Assembly (NCBI GenBank): GCA_001692895.1
Contig: KV748200.1
Coordinates: 16,204 to 80,203, forward strand
Direction: 5' to 3'
DNA from: Cenococcum geophilum 1.58
Lineage: Eukaryota; Ascomycota; Dothideomycetes; Gloniales; Gloniaceae
Length of the DNA stretch: 64,000 bases
Below are positions 22,115-32,436 of this stretch, piece by piece; the stretch's first letter is position 1, and each line of letters begins with the position of its first letter. Position numbers and translations under genes: made by a program. The notes beneath the pieces were generated by a model. The model saw nothing but the letters and a program-made list of their open reading frames with translations, made no database searches and was not told where the DNA came from.

Positions 22115-22418
22115 TGTTAATTTGGGTAAGTGGAGGACGGAGGACGATAGGGTAAACGATGTAGTAAAGTAAGTGAAGTGGATAAACTTAATATAATTAA
22201 TAATGTCTATCTATAGGGGATCGAGTCTCTATATACCTAGAAGACCCTAGTTCCGGAACGTCTATGTTTCGGCTTATATTCTAATACGTTACCTAATATA
22301 CTAGCTAATACCATCTAATACACCGCGTAAAGCCGTAGGGTTCTTCTATGGTGTTCTTATATAACGCTTATATAGAGGTGCTGACGGTCTCGTGCACGCT
22401 ACGGGCTCATGCACGATT

Positions 22419-22754
22419 TGATCACGCATTATTACCAACTTTAAAAACTCACAGCTCCACCAAATATTTATAGATTTCTACTAAATTAAAATCCAAGAGT
22501 CTTTTGGTGTTATGCTTTTATTCTATCGTGATTACAGAGTCGCCGTGCCATTTGGGGGGGTTATGCATTCGTTAAGGCTGGCTAGAGGCCGGCTTTATAA
22601 TCCTATCCTCCACCTTATACTCCTCCTCAATAAAAACCTCCTTTAGAATAGTAAATACAACCTACTTAATTTTCTNCNTTTTCTGCATTAATCTTNACTC
22701 TACTTTAAGCTGTAGAAGTACCTATAGGCTTAGGAATGCTACTACCTTAGGTAT
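22419..22754. repeat. Insertion of unknown type inside the left terminal repeat
   Basis: Absent from the right-hand terminal repeat. It holds a G7 run (22554-22560), a TAGAGGCCGGCTTTATAATC stretch and two Ns (near 22676-22678). No ends typical of a known class could be fixed. Confidence 0.45.
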
Positions 22755-22830
22755 ACTATCCTTACCCTAATAAAACCTAACTATACAATAANACCNTAAT
22801 AGATTTAGCTGAAAATTAGATATATTTTAC

Positions 22831-23199
22831 TTTAATATATTAAAATTAAATAAAAGTNAATTTTATTATAAAATATAAACTATTAATAAAGTTATAAGCC
22901 TTATTAAAAAGTATTTAAATATAGATTAACCTTAGATTTATAGCTTAATTTATAATATTATTTATTTAAAACTTTAATATATAAATATTATAAACTTATA
23001 TGTTAATATAATATATTTTAGTATAGTAATAAATAGCTATATTTTATATATTTTAATATTTTAATTTATACTAATAAAATTAAAATANTAAAGTATTAGA
23101 AATATAGTAAATATATTATATATTAGTATTTATAATATTAGCTAAGCATATTTAGACACTATAGCAAATATTAAATTTATATAAAAGTATACTAAATTA
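22831..23199. other. Very AT-rich interior of the TIR element
   Basis: Almost only A and T, with tracts of TATAATATA. No frame, no other repeat. Confidence 0.6.
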
Positions 23200-23274
23200 A
23201 TAATAATTCATTGCTTAACGTCCGATTCGGATCCCTATTGGGCCCACGCGGACTACTCCTTATGTATATGTAAG
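23200..23274 (-). mobile_element. 5'-truncated LINE, 75 bp, with perfect TSD
   Basis: Only the last 75 bp of the Tad1-type LINE (AATAATAATTCATTGC on the plus strand through TCCTTATGTATATG) are present. They are flanked by a 15-bp duplication AAGTATACTAAATTA (23185-23199 and 23275-23289). This fixes the 3' terminus and the (AAT)n tail of the family and is the typical outcome of incomplete target-primed reverse transcription. Confidence 0.92.
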
Positions 23275-24224
23275 AAGTATACTAAATTACTAATTAATTA
23301 TATATATTATAGTATAATAATATAAAATATAAAAATATAAGTATATAATATATATATAGCTCTATAAACTATACTATATAGTATAATTATATATAAAGCT
23401 TAATTATATTTAAAAAAAAAACTTTAAATTATTTTATTATATTACCTTATTATAAATATAAAAGAATAAAGTAAATAAAGTAGATTTTTTTAAAGGTATT
23501 TATATAATATAATATAAATACCCTTATAAAAAAATTTAATACTACTTTAATACTACTTTAATACAGTATATAGTATATATATATTAGCTTTTATACTTTA
23601 AAAATCTATATTAATTAATATATTAAGCTATTATAAAAATAACTTAAAACTCTTCTTATTTGAACTTCTTTTTCTTAACTATTTAGATATATTATAATTA
23701 TTACTTTATATATTATAGATAGTAGTATATATTATTATTATTATTCATTGCTTAACGTCCGATTTGGATCCCTATTGGGCCCACGCGGACTACTCCTTAT
23801 ATATATATGGGGAGAAAACTCTATTTAAGAAAACCCCGTAATCCATCTCCCCGCCTTTTAGGACTCGCCTATAAGGCGCCTGCGAGGCGCCTACGAGTTA
23901 CCTATAGTGCTCTACTACCTTACTTTTTNACCTCCTTAGGAACCACTGCTGCCGTAATAAGCCTACGGACGCGCTAGTATTGTAAACTTTACTCTACCAC
24001 TATAGAGTTATTAGGGGGCGCCCGTTACTTACCCCCCCCTACCCTTTATTACTATTTTCTTTATAACCTAGAACTAGTTTAGTACATTTTAGCTAATAAG
24101 CTACTAGGTAACCGCCTTAAGGCCTTTTTATATCAAGAGTAGTGTATTATAGTTCTTTATGCTAGCTACTAAGAGCATTACTTCTTAGTTGGTGCGTAAG
24201 GGGTATAACAGTATTATATATTTT

Positions 24225-27200
24225 AGTGTCTGTCTTAGCTAGCCATATTTATATCTTAGGCTACCTACTAGAATACCCACCTAGTAGAGCTAGTCTTTTA
24301 GTCCTATTATTCCTATTCTTAAAAGTATTGCTATTATATTTTCTGCCTTTATTAGGCCTTCTCAGAGCCCTAAAGTGTTTACCCCCTATAGCGTTAACTA
24401 TACTACGGCTTAGGTTCCTCTTACCTTAGTTAGCCTCTGTACCTTTAACTCCTATATACCTCTCTAGCGTTAGTTTAGCCAGTGTTATATTACGGTAGAT
24501 AGTTTCCTAGCATTTTTTTATACTCTATTTTTGCTCCTTTCTCTCTCTTACTGTTATCTTTACTAGCCTCTTATACGTCTCCCTTTCTCCTCTATATAGG
24601 CCTAGGCCCTAAAGCAGCACCATTCTTCTTCTGCTTTCTTTACCTGTTTCTCTAATATACCTTCCCTACTTTAGGGTTGTTGGTTTATTCTTCTATAGGG
24701 CGCCCTAGGGTCCCTCTATAGTTTATTTAGGCGTGTTTTGATATACTTTATAATATTAGAGTTACGTTCGTTTTGCGCCCTTTATATTATAGCGGCTTTA
24801 ATATATAGTTATAGGGGGGGAATATTGGCTTCCTTTTTAAGCAGTGCTGTGGCCGTTCGCTTATATCCGCCTATTATACTTTAGAGGCAGGCTATTTAGA
24901 CCTTTTAGAGTAGTTTAAGAAGCGATTTAGGGGGGCCTTTCTTAGATTCTCTAATGGCCTAAATACTGGACCTATATGTTATAGTTAGCCGGATAACTGC
25001 TGTATATAGTAGGCGTAACCTCTAGAAGTATGGACCCTATATAGAATTAACAATCCTAGATAATGCGATATACTATACTTAGCCCTTATGGGCTACTTGC
25101 GCCGTATATACGCTTTACCGGAGCTTACTGTCTACCCATACTCCTAATACCCTTAGACCCTAAACTGGTTAACCCCTAAAGCCTTAAATGCAAATTATAT
25201 GCTAGAGATCTGCAAATTAGTTGCGTTTTCTTATAAAGTGGATTAGCTGGTATTTCTCTAGTAAGAATTGGACTTTATATCGTCTTGCCCATTCTATGTA
25301 GGTATTATAAGCTTTCTCTAGTATTCTGCAATTTTCTGCGGCTGTTGGCCCGTATATAATTAGGTTTGTATTATTAACAAAGCCTATCCCCTAAATTGCC
25401 CCTTCTTTAAAAAAGTTAAGTAGGTTGCTTATAAAGAAAAGAAAGAGTATAGGCGAGAGGGGTAATCCTTGTGGTATTCCTGTTATAACTATAATAGGGG
25501 GGCTCTAATATCCGCTAAAGACTAGTAATGTCTCTTTCTAACCTATAAACCCTTAAATAAATAGTATAATCCATTCTGGGCCCTAAGGATATATAGGAGA
25601 CGCTTATAGGGTACGTTATTATAGGCGCCGCTAATATCTAGGCTGAGTATTAATACTATAAAGTCCCTTCGCATCGCCCATGCGGATTTAATAGTGGCAG
25701 CGAGTAGCGTAAGTGCTAATAGTGTTAAGCGGTTCTTTCTTGCCCCTATTTAGCTTTATAGTAGTAGGTCGTATTCCTTAGCTATATCTACTATATAGTC
25801 CGCTATTACCTTTTCTAAAATCTTGCTAAGGGTGTTTTTTAAGGCAATAGGGCGGTAGCTTCCTGGGATTAAGTAATCTGCTTTACCTTCTTTCCGTAAA
25901 ATAACCGTCATTATAGCTCTTTCGAGTTGCGGGTAGTAGCCTATAGTAAAGTATACCCTAGCTATATTTGTAAGCTAGGGTGCTATAAGTGGTCTATAGG
26001 TTTTTAAGGCCTTATTTAAAATCCTATCTAGTCCTAGTACTATATTATTTAAAAGGCGGCTAATAGTTCTAGCCATTTCCTCTATTATTATATCGCTGTT
26101 AACCCTTAGGCGAGTTACCAGTGTTTTACCTATAATGTCGCTAAGGTCTACTAGAGCTGGTTAGGGGAAGAACCTTTCTATAAGGATCTTTACCTTTTTA
26201 TTATTATTATTAGTAGCTTATAATTCCCCTACTCTTTATAGGGGTAGTAGGTGTAGGTCTTCTGCTAAGCGCCCTACCTTTTTCTTTACCTATTTTGTTA
26301 TAGCCTAAAGGCCCTTATTATAGGGGAGGCTTAGGTTAAAAGTATNCTNNTTTATAAACTATCTCNAGTTATTTCTTACTTCTTTNTTTANGGTATTCTT
26401 TAACTNGTTTCTTATNTCTTTATATNATCTCTTATCTTTAGGGTTATAGCTACTTATATATTTCCTTCTTGCTTATTATTAGCTAGTAATAAGAACCGCG
26501 TATTATGCGGACCATGCGTGTCGCGTATAGGGGCCCGGTTTTAAGACTAGGCAGTGCTCTTCTAGCCCGTTTTTAATTGCTGCCTAGATCCTTTCTAGTC
26601 TTTAGTCGATTTCCTTAGGGGTAGCTAATAAGCCTCGCTTATTTGGAATTAGGTAGATTTCTTCTAGGTCTTAGAGTTGTTATTTAACTATATTAAGGAA
26701 ACTGTTTATCTTAAGCTTCCTTATTACGTATCTTTTGCTACTTAGTTGCGCCTTAATATCTAAATCTAGCTGTATTTAGATGGGGATATGGTCTAAGGCG
26801 AGTGCCTATTCTTCTTTAGGGTTACACCTTTTGAGTTTCTGGTATAGATAGGCCTTCGTCTATAAATATAAGGTTAATTATGCTTCTGGAGGTTCCTTAT
26901 TGCTATATAGTTGCTTTTAGGGGGGTGGCTAACTTAAGGCCCCAGGTGTCTATAGCTCTTAGTAGGCACTCTACCTATTAATTAGCAGCAATATAGATAC
27001 CCCCCTACCGCGGGTGGTGGAGGTTTATATCTCCTAGTAGGATGGACTTTATGCCTTCGGTTTTTAGCAAGCTTATTACCGATATAATATTCTCTGTTTA
27101 TAGGACCCTTTCGACCCTAGGGTTATATATATTAATAATTTATACCAGTCCCCTATATATCTAGATTGTTATAACTATAATATCTAGGTTAACTGCCTGC

Positions 27201-27430
27201 TATAACTATAAGGATAGGCTAATAGCCTTGCTAATTATAAAGCACATATATATGGCTGCTTTTAGTTTATATAGGAGCTAGAATCCTTAGGGGTAGTATG
27301 TTAATTATATATAGGTATTGTAGTACGGCTCTTATATAGTAAGGATATAGTGTTTCTCTAGGTCTAGACCGTCTAGTAAAGGCCTTGCAAGACGGTAGTT
27401 TGTGTTGCCGCAGTTGTACTATATAATGGC
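24225..27430 (-). pseudogene. LINE A ORF2: endonuclease and reverse transcriptase, inactivated
   Basis: In coding order on the minus strand: endonuclease (27430 to about 26780; Gly-Asp-x-Asn-x-His-His catalytic block), a linker, reverse transcriptase (about 26150-25150) and the cysteine-rich C-terminal region (RTG-x-x-GL, then C-x-C, then CPLY, about 24330-24200). In the catalytic box the two Asp codons read as Asn (AAC), a G-to-A change typical of RIP, and dozens of TAG/TAA codons interrupt the frame. Several Ns lie near 26345-26425. No RNase H domain could be recognised. Confidence 0.85.
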
Positions 27431-28220
27431 AGGTAGTTATATAGTAGAGTTTAACGTGCCTGCTTATCTAGGCCTCTACCCCAGTTTTCTAGTATTTGTT
27501 TTAAACCTAGGCCTAAAGGCCTAGGGGCTTTCTATAAGTAGTTAGCTGCCACCACCTTAACGGGGGGTCTTACCAGTTCTTTTGGATATCTTATAATGGG
27601 ATTGGCCTAAGCACTAGTCCGCCCCCCCGCGGTCTGTATAAGAGTCTCCTTTTAAAGTTAGTACGCTTTTATACGGCTTAGGAGCCTTCTATAGCCTCTA
27701 GTTTTATACCTTTTTTATTGTTTTTGCCGGTATAGGCATAAGCTGCCTTTTCTAGGGGTCGTAACTCCCGTCTTATATGCCTACTAGTATAATCCTATAA
27801 AGGTGTCGTGGCTGTATCCTGTAGTTAGGTAGTTATATAGTAGAGTTTAACATACCTACTTATCTAGGCCTCTACCCTAGTTTTTTAATATTTGTCCTAA
27901 ACCCAGGCCTAAAGGCCTAGGGGCTTTCTATAAGCAGTTAGCTACTACTACCTTAATAGGGGGTCTTACCAGTTCTTTTGGATATCTTATAATGGGATTG
28001 GCCTAAGCACTAGTCCGCCCCCCCGCGGTCTATATAAGAGTCTCCTTTTAGAGTTAGTACGCTTTTGCATAGCTTGGGAGCCTTCTATAGCCTCTAGTTT
28101 TATACCTTTTCTATTATTTCTACCGGTATAGGCATAAGCTACCTTTTCCAGGGGTTGTAACTCCTGTCTTACATGCCTACTAGTATAATCCTATAAAGGT
28201 GTCGTGGCTGTATCCTGCAG
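27431..28220 (-). repeat. LINE A 5' units 1 and 2 (tandem ~395 bp repeats)
   Basis: Unit 1 spans 27431-27826 and unit 2 spans 27827-28220. They are head to tail, of nearly equal length, and share motifs throughout (GGTAGTTATATAGTAGAG at one end, CCGCCCCCCCGCGGTCT in the middle, AAAGGTGTCGTGGCTGTATC at the other). A third unit ends the element at 29083-29463. They lie between ORF2 and the 5' terminus and could act as promoter monomers. Confidence 0.85.
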
Positions 28221-29082
28221 TATAGAAGCCTTAGGTACCTTCTATAGTTAAGGCCTAGACTAAAAAGCCTCCCCTACTTAAGTAACTCCTATTTACTCCT
28301 TAAGCACGTCTTACTAGCGTACCGCCCTAGAGGCGAACGGTTCCGTCTATTGATGTACTAATATGCGCATCCGTTCTCTTAAGCTACGTAGTAGTTTTCT
28401 TTAGCTAGGACGTAATCCTGCCTATATATTAGGTGCACTAGGGGTTAAAGCCTAGCTAAGGGGTAAGGTCCCTAGAGCTAGCAGTGGCTACTACGTACTA
28501 CGCCCTATAGGAAACTAGTAGTAATATAAGGGTGTAACACCCTATATACTACCAGCTCCCGTTTCGCGTTGCCTATAAGGGTCTCCCTATAACAGGCCAA
28601 CCGTGTCTTATAGGAGGGGGCTATAGACTAGGTCCCGTGCTAGGTAACCTGCTCCCCCCTCTCCTACTAACTAAGCTTGTGTCCCCCCTTTTTATAAGCT
28701 ATACCTATATCTCTAACTATCAAGTCCTCGTCCAACTGGCCTGTGTTTCCCCTATAGCCTCCCCTATATATATGCATTAGGTTACATGCACCACGCCTAT
28801 TAAGACCCTCCTATAAGTCGCCTTGTATATATGCATTAGGTTACGTATACTACGCCTATTAAGACCCTCCTGTAAGTCGCCTTTTGACGCCATAGGGCCG
28901 TCAAAGCTGGCCTATATTTCCGCTGCCTAGAGCTTTGCCCGTGTTTCCACCTCATTAAGCCGTCTAGTCGCCGTCGCGTCGCTGTCGCGTCGCTGTTGAC
29001 CAGGTCGCGCGTACCACGCCTATTAAGACCCTCTTCTAAGTCACCTGGGTGTACCGGTATACTAGATAGGCCCTTAAAGGGC
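28221..29082 (-). other. LINE A stretch between 5' units 2 and 3
   Basis: About 860 bp, less AT-rich than the rest of the element. It contains a ~60 bp tandem repeat (TATATGCATTAGGTTACRTR, then CGCCTATTAAGACCC) at about 28775-28880, with a partial third unit near 29010-29045, and a GTCGCGTCGCT array near 28975-28995. It sits where an ORF1 would be expected, but I see no convincing frame. Confidence 0.5.
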
Positions 29083-29463
29083 AGGTAGTTATATAGTAGA
29101 GTTTGACGTGCCTGCTTATCCAGGCCTCTACCCCAGTTTTCTAGTATTTGTCCTAAACCCAGGCCTAAAGGCCTAGGGGCTTTCTATAAGCAGTTGGCTG
29201 CCACTACCTTAACGGGGGGTCTCACCAGTTCTTTTGGATATCTTATAATGGGATTGGCCTAAGCACCAGTCCGCCCCCCCGCGGTCTGTATAAGAGTCTC
29301 CTCCTAGAGTTAGTACGCTTTCGCACGGCTTGGGAGCCTTTTATAGCCTCTAGTTTTACACCTTTTCTATTGTTTCTGCCGGTATAGGTATAAGCTGCCT
29401 TTTCTAGGGGTCGCAACTCCCGTCTTACGTGCCTACTGGTATAATCCTATAAAGGTGTCGTGG
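29083..29463 (-). repeat. LINE A 5' unit 3, at the element terminus
   Basis: 381 bp copy of the same unit as 27431-28220. Its outer end (CCACGACACC on the coding strand) is the element's 5' terminus, fixed by the TSD. Confidence 0.88.
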
Positions 29464-29479
29464 AGATAGTAGTATATAT

Positions 29480-29647
29480 AAAGACTATTATACTAAAGAT
29501 TTAGCTTACTAAATAGTTAATATATCTAAATATCTTATATTAAAAGGGTTTTGAATTTTATAATTTAAATACTAATAACTTTCTTTAAAGTTAATAAATT
29601 CTTATAAAATTTTAAAAATAGGCTCTTAGTATATATACTAATAATAT
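29480..29647. other. AT-rich interior of the TIR element, right part
   Basis: Continues the interior of the TIR element after LINE A. No frame seen. Confidence 0.55.
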
Positions 29648-29782
29648 ACTAAAATTTTAGCTAAATCTATTAAGGCGTTGTTGTGCGGTTAGGTTTTATT
29701 AGGGTAAGAATATCGTGCATAAGCCCGTAGCGTGCACGAGCCCGTTAGCACCTCTAAGGAACACTAGAGCTTATTATTAACA

Positions 29783-30060
29783 ATATTGCTTATATAAGCG
29801 TTATATAAGAACACCGTAGAAGAACCCTACGGCTTTACGCGGTGTATTAGATAGTATTAGCTAGTAGTGTATTAGATAATATTAGCCAATATATTAGCTA
29901 GTATATTAGGTAATATATTAGAATATAAGCCGAAACATAGACGTTCCGGAATTAGGGTCTTCTAGGTATATAGAGACTCAATCCCCCATAGATATATATT
30001 ATTAATTGCATTAAGTTTATCCACTTTACTTACTTCACTATATTATTCACCCTGTCGTCC
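29783..30060 (+). repeat. Copia LTR fragment, inverted relative to its neighbours
   Basis: It starts within the LTR (ATTGCTTATATAAGCGTTATA) and stops at CCCTGTCGTCC, about 25 bp before the family terminus. It forms an inverted pair with the LTR at 30062-30427. Confidence 0.8.
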
Positions 30061-30061
30061 T

Positions 30062-30427
30062 TATTAATTTGCGTAAGTAGAGGTCGGAGGACGACAGGGT
30101 AAACAATATAGTGAAGTAAGTGAAGTGGATAAACTTGATATAATTAATAATGTCTATCTATAGGGGATCGAGTCTTTATATACCTGGAAGACCCTAGTTC
30201 CAGAACGTCTACGTTCCGTTTTATATTTTAATACGTTACCTAATACACTGGCTAATATACTAGCTAATACTATCTAATACGCTAGTTAATATACTAGCTA
30301 ATACTATCTAATACGCTAGTTAATATACTAGCTAATACCATCTCTAATATACCGCGTAAAGCCATAGGGTTCTTCTAGGGTTCTTATATAATGCTTATAT
30401 AAGTAACATTAGAGTTTATTATTAACA
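30062..30427 (-). repeat. Copia LTR, solo
   Basis: 366 bp with both family ends (degraded TATTAATTTG start on the plus strand, ATTAACA end). It has one 24-bp unit and an expanded 12-bp array (ACTAGCTAATAC). The right flank is the ORF1-only element; no TSD found. Confidence 0.82.
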
Positions 30428-30924
30428 AAGTATAGCTACTAAGGTAGTAAAATACCTCGAAGTCTCTCCTACTACGCAGTGTACGAGCTGCTAAAAATTT
30501 GGCCATATAGGAGATAGGTGCTCTACTAGGGCCTACAGATACTATGCAGCTGCATATTTATCTAAAGACTATTCCTGTTCTACCTATATAATAACAGGTA
30601 AGCCTTACTAGCATACCACCCCTCTTTGCATTAATTGTAAAGAAAAACACTTTGCTAATAGTAAAGACTGCGAGACTCTTAAAGCAGCTAAACTAGTACG
30701 TAAAGAAGATTTTATAGCAACCTTTTACCACACATGCAACCTTACCAAAAGGTAGCGCCACACTTTAAAACTTACGTATACCCATCTTACCATTAAAAAG
30801 AATCGATTTTCCAACTTTTAAGACCTAATTCCTACTGCCTAGCGAGCTAGAGGTGGATTTATTTGTTATTTTACCCCCCTATCCTAATAGAAAATTTTCT
30901 CTAAGGGTGGTCCTAGCTTATAAG
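30428..30924 (+). mobile_element. ORF1-only element fragment: zinc knuckles fused to a 5' leader
   Basis: 30428-30715 encodes the end of ORF1, with the cysteine/histidine-rich knuckle region (about 30500-30680: CINCKEKHFANSKDCETLK and a preceding C-rich block). At about 30717 it joins directly to the 5' leader of another copy (ACCACACATGCAACC), which runs to 30924. This order, 3' part then 5' part on one strand, is a dimer-like junction, not an intact element. Confidence 0.78.
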
Positions 30925-31412
30925 TGTTAATTTGCGTAAGCGGAGGTCGGAGGACGACAGGGTGAACGATGTAGTGAAGTAAGTGAAGTGGATGAACTTG
31001 ATGCAATTGATAATGTCTATCTGCGGAGGATCGAGTCTCTATATACCTAAAAGACCCTAGTTCCGGAACGTCTACATTCCGTCTCGTATTCTGATACGTT
31101 ACCTAATATACTAGGTGATATGTTACCTAACATACTAGGTAATACATTACCTGATACACTAGGTAATACGTTACCTGATATACAAGGTAATACGTTACCT
31201 AATATACTGGCTGATACCATCTAATATACTAGTTAATACACTAGCTGATATACTAGTTAATACACTAGCTAATATACTGGTTGATACACTAGCTGATATA
31301 CTAGTTGATATACTAGCTGATACCATCTAATACACCGCGTAAAGCCGTAGGGTTCTTCCAGGGTGTTCTTATATAACGCTTACATAAGCAACATTAGAGA
31401 TTATCATTGACA
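30925..31412 (-). repeat. Copia LTR, longest copy in the window
   Basis: 488 bp. The extra length comes from more units in the 24-bp and 12-bp arrays. The ends are TGTTAATTTGCG and ATTGACA. Confidence 0.88.
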
Positions 31413-32008
31413 CTAGGCTCTAGTTTTTTAAGTCCTTTGGCTTTGTTTTTATAATACGCAACTAATCCAAATACTTTAATATTTGTGATATCTGGTTTTA
31501 TATTATAAAGTGCTTTATAAGACGTTTTGAATTGCAATTAACTATATAGAGTCCTATTATATAGGTAAACTGCTATACTTACTGCTTCCCCCCAAAGGTT
31601 CTTTAGTAGTTTTGTAGTGAATAAAATACAGCGTACCTTTTCTAGTATTGTTCTATTTATTCGTTCTATTAACCCATTTTGTTCGTGGGTATAAGCAGCC
31701 GAATATTGCTGAGCAATACCGTATGTAAAGCAGGCTCCTTTGAACCTTTTGTTTATAAATTTACCCCCCTAATCTGATTTTAGGTATTGTATTTTCCTTT
31801 TTAATAGATTTTCAGCCCGATTTTTGAATTCTATAAAAGCTTTATAGGCTTCTGATTTAGATTTTAGTAATTTGAATTTTAAATATCTAGTAGCTGAATC
31901 TAGGAAGAAAATGATGTATCTTTTACCATTTATAGTTTTAGGGGATATTGGTCCATATAAGTCAGTTACTACCTTTTCTAGGTGAACTTTTGCTTTTAGT
32001 ATAATTTC

Positions 32009-32436
32009 TGTTAATTTGCGTAAGCGGAGGTCGGAGGACGATAGGGTGAACGATGTAGTGAAGTAAGTGAAGTGGATGAACTTAATACAATTGATAATGT
32101 CTATCTGCGAGGGACCGAGTCTCTATATACCTGGAAGACCCTAGTTCCGGAACGTCTACGTTCCGTCTTGTATTCTGATACGTTACCTAATATACTAGGT
32201 AATACGTTACCTGACACACTAGGTAATACGTTACCTAATACACTAGGTGATACGTTACCTAATATACTAGCTAATACACTAGCTAATACCATCTGATACA
32301 CTAGTTAATACACTAGCTGATATACTAGTTAATACACTAGCTGATACCATCTGATACACCGCGTAAAGCCGTAGGGTTCTTCCAGGGTGTTCTTATGTAA
32401 TGCTTACATAAGCAACATCAGAGATCATCATTGACA
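32009..32436 (-). repeat. Solo copia LTR with 5-bp TSD, nested in a copia element
   Basis: 428 bp, flanked by ATTTC on both sides (32004-32008 and 32437-32441). The intact duplication proves an insertion with a TG...CA-ended element that later lost its interior by LTR-LTR recombination. It defines the exact LTR ends of the family. Confidence 0.95.

Larger units (their letters stand above)
23733..29463 (-). mobile_element. LINE A: Tad1-type non-LTR retrotransposon with TSD
   Basis: A 5731 bp element on the minus strand, flanked by the 16-bp duplication AGATAGTAGTATATAT (23717-23732 and 29464-29479). It has an (AAT)n tail, a 3' untranslated end of about 450 bp, and ORF2 (about 24200-27430). 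In the minus-strand direction ORF2 shows an apurinic-like endonuclease (LLGDINLHHPRWG near 27020), a reverse transcriptase (GIPQGLPLSPILF near 25480, FVNNTNLIIYG near 25360 where an acidic pair is expected) and the C-terminal cysteine-rich end near 24230. The front 2 kb (27431-29463) differs from LINE C: it consists of three ~390 bp units and an unassigned stretch, with no ORF1 recognised. The reading frame is broken many times in a RIP-like way. Confidence 0.9.
22375..29754. mobile_element. TIR DNA element with TA target duplication, no transposase seen
   Basis: The two ends are inverted repeats of about 105 bp. The outermost part starts GAGGTGCT on the left and ends AGCACCTC on the right. 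Each end contains two 17-bp direct repeats (ACGGGCTCGTGCACGCT and ACGGGCTTATGCACGAT type) built on a GTGCAC palindrome. The flanking duplication is TA (22373-22374 and 29755-29756), as for Tc1/mariner-like elements. The left terminal repeat is interrupted by about 335 bp (22419-22754) and resumes at 22755-22830. With the LINE insertions removed, the element is about 1.6 kb. The interior is extremely AT-rich and shows no open frame, so it is non-autonomous or fully decayed. Confidence 0.8.
22115..29782 (-). repeat. Copia LTR split by a TIR element
   Basis: The LTR starts at 22115 (TGTTAATTTGGG), runs to 22374, and resumes at 29755-29782 (TAAGGAACACTAGAG, ending ATTAACA). Joined across the TA duplication, the two parts match the uninterrupted LTR sequence CGCTTATATAAG. 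It carries only one minisatellite unit, so its length (286 bp) is short for the family. No TSD is seen around the LTR itself. Confidence 0.85.

Noticed and set aside
24226-24429. A 67-residue Leu-rich frame (MSVLASHIYILG...) opposite the LINE ORF2 end, open in all four LINE copies (also 38440, 45852 and 49955)
   Set aside because: It is antisense to the conserved C-terminal LINE coding region; its hydrophobic composition follows from antisense reading of AT-rich codons. No start context, no independent conservation.
22115-30427. A family of MITEs, as a first reading of the TGTTAAT...ATTGACA repeats
   Set aside because: The paired copies at 3857-4296 and 8863-9302 flank a copia interior with a shared AGCCC duplication, so they are LTRs.
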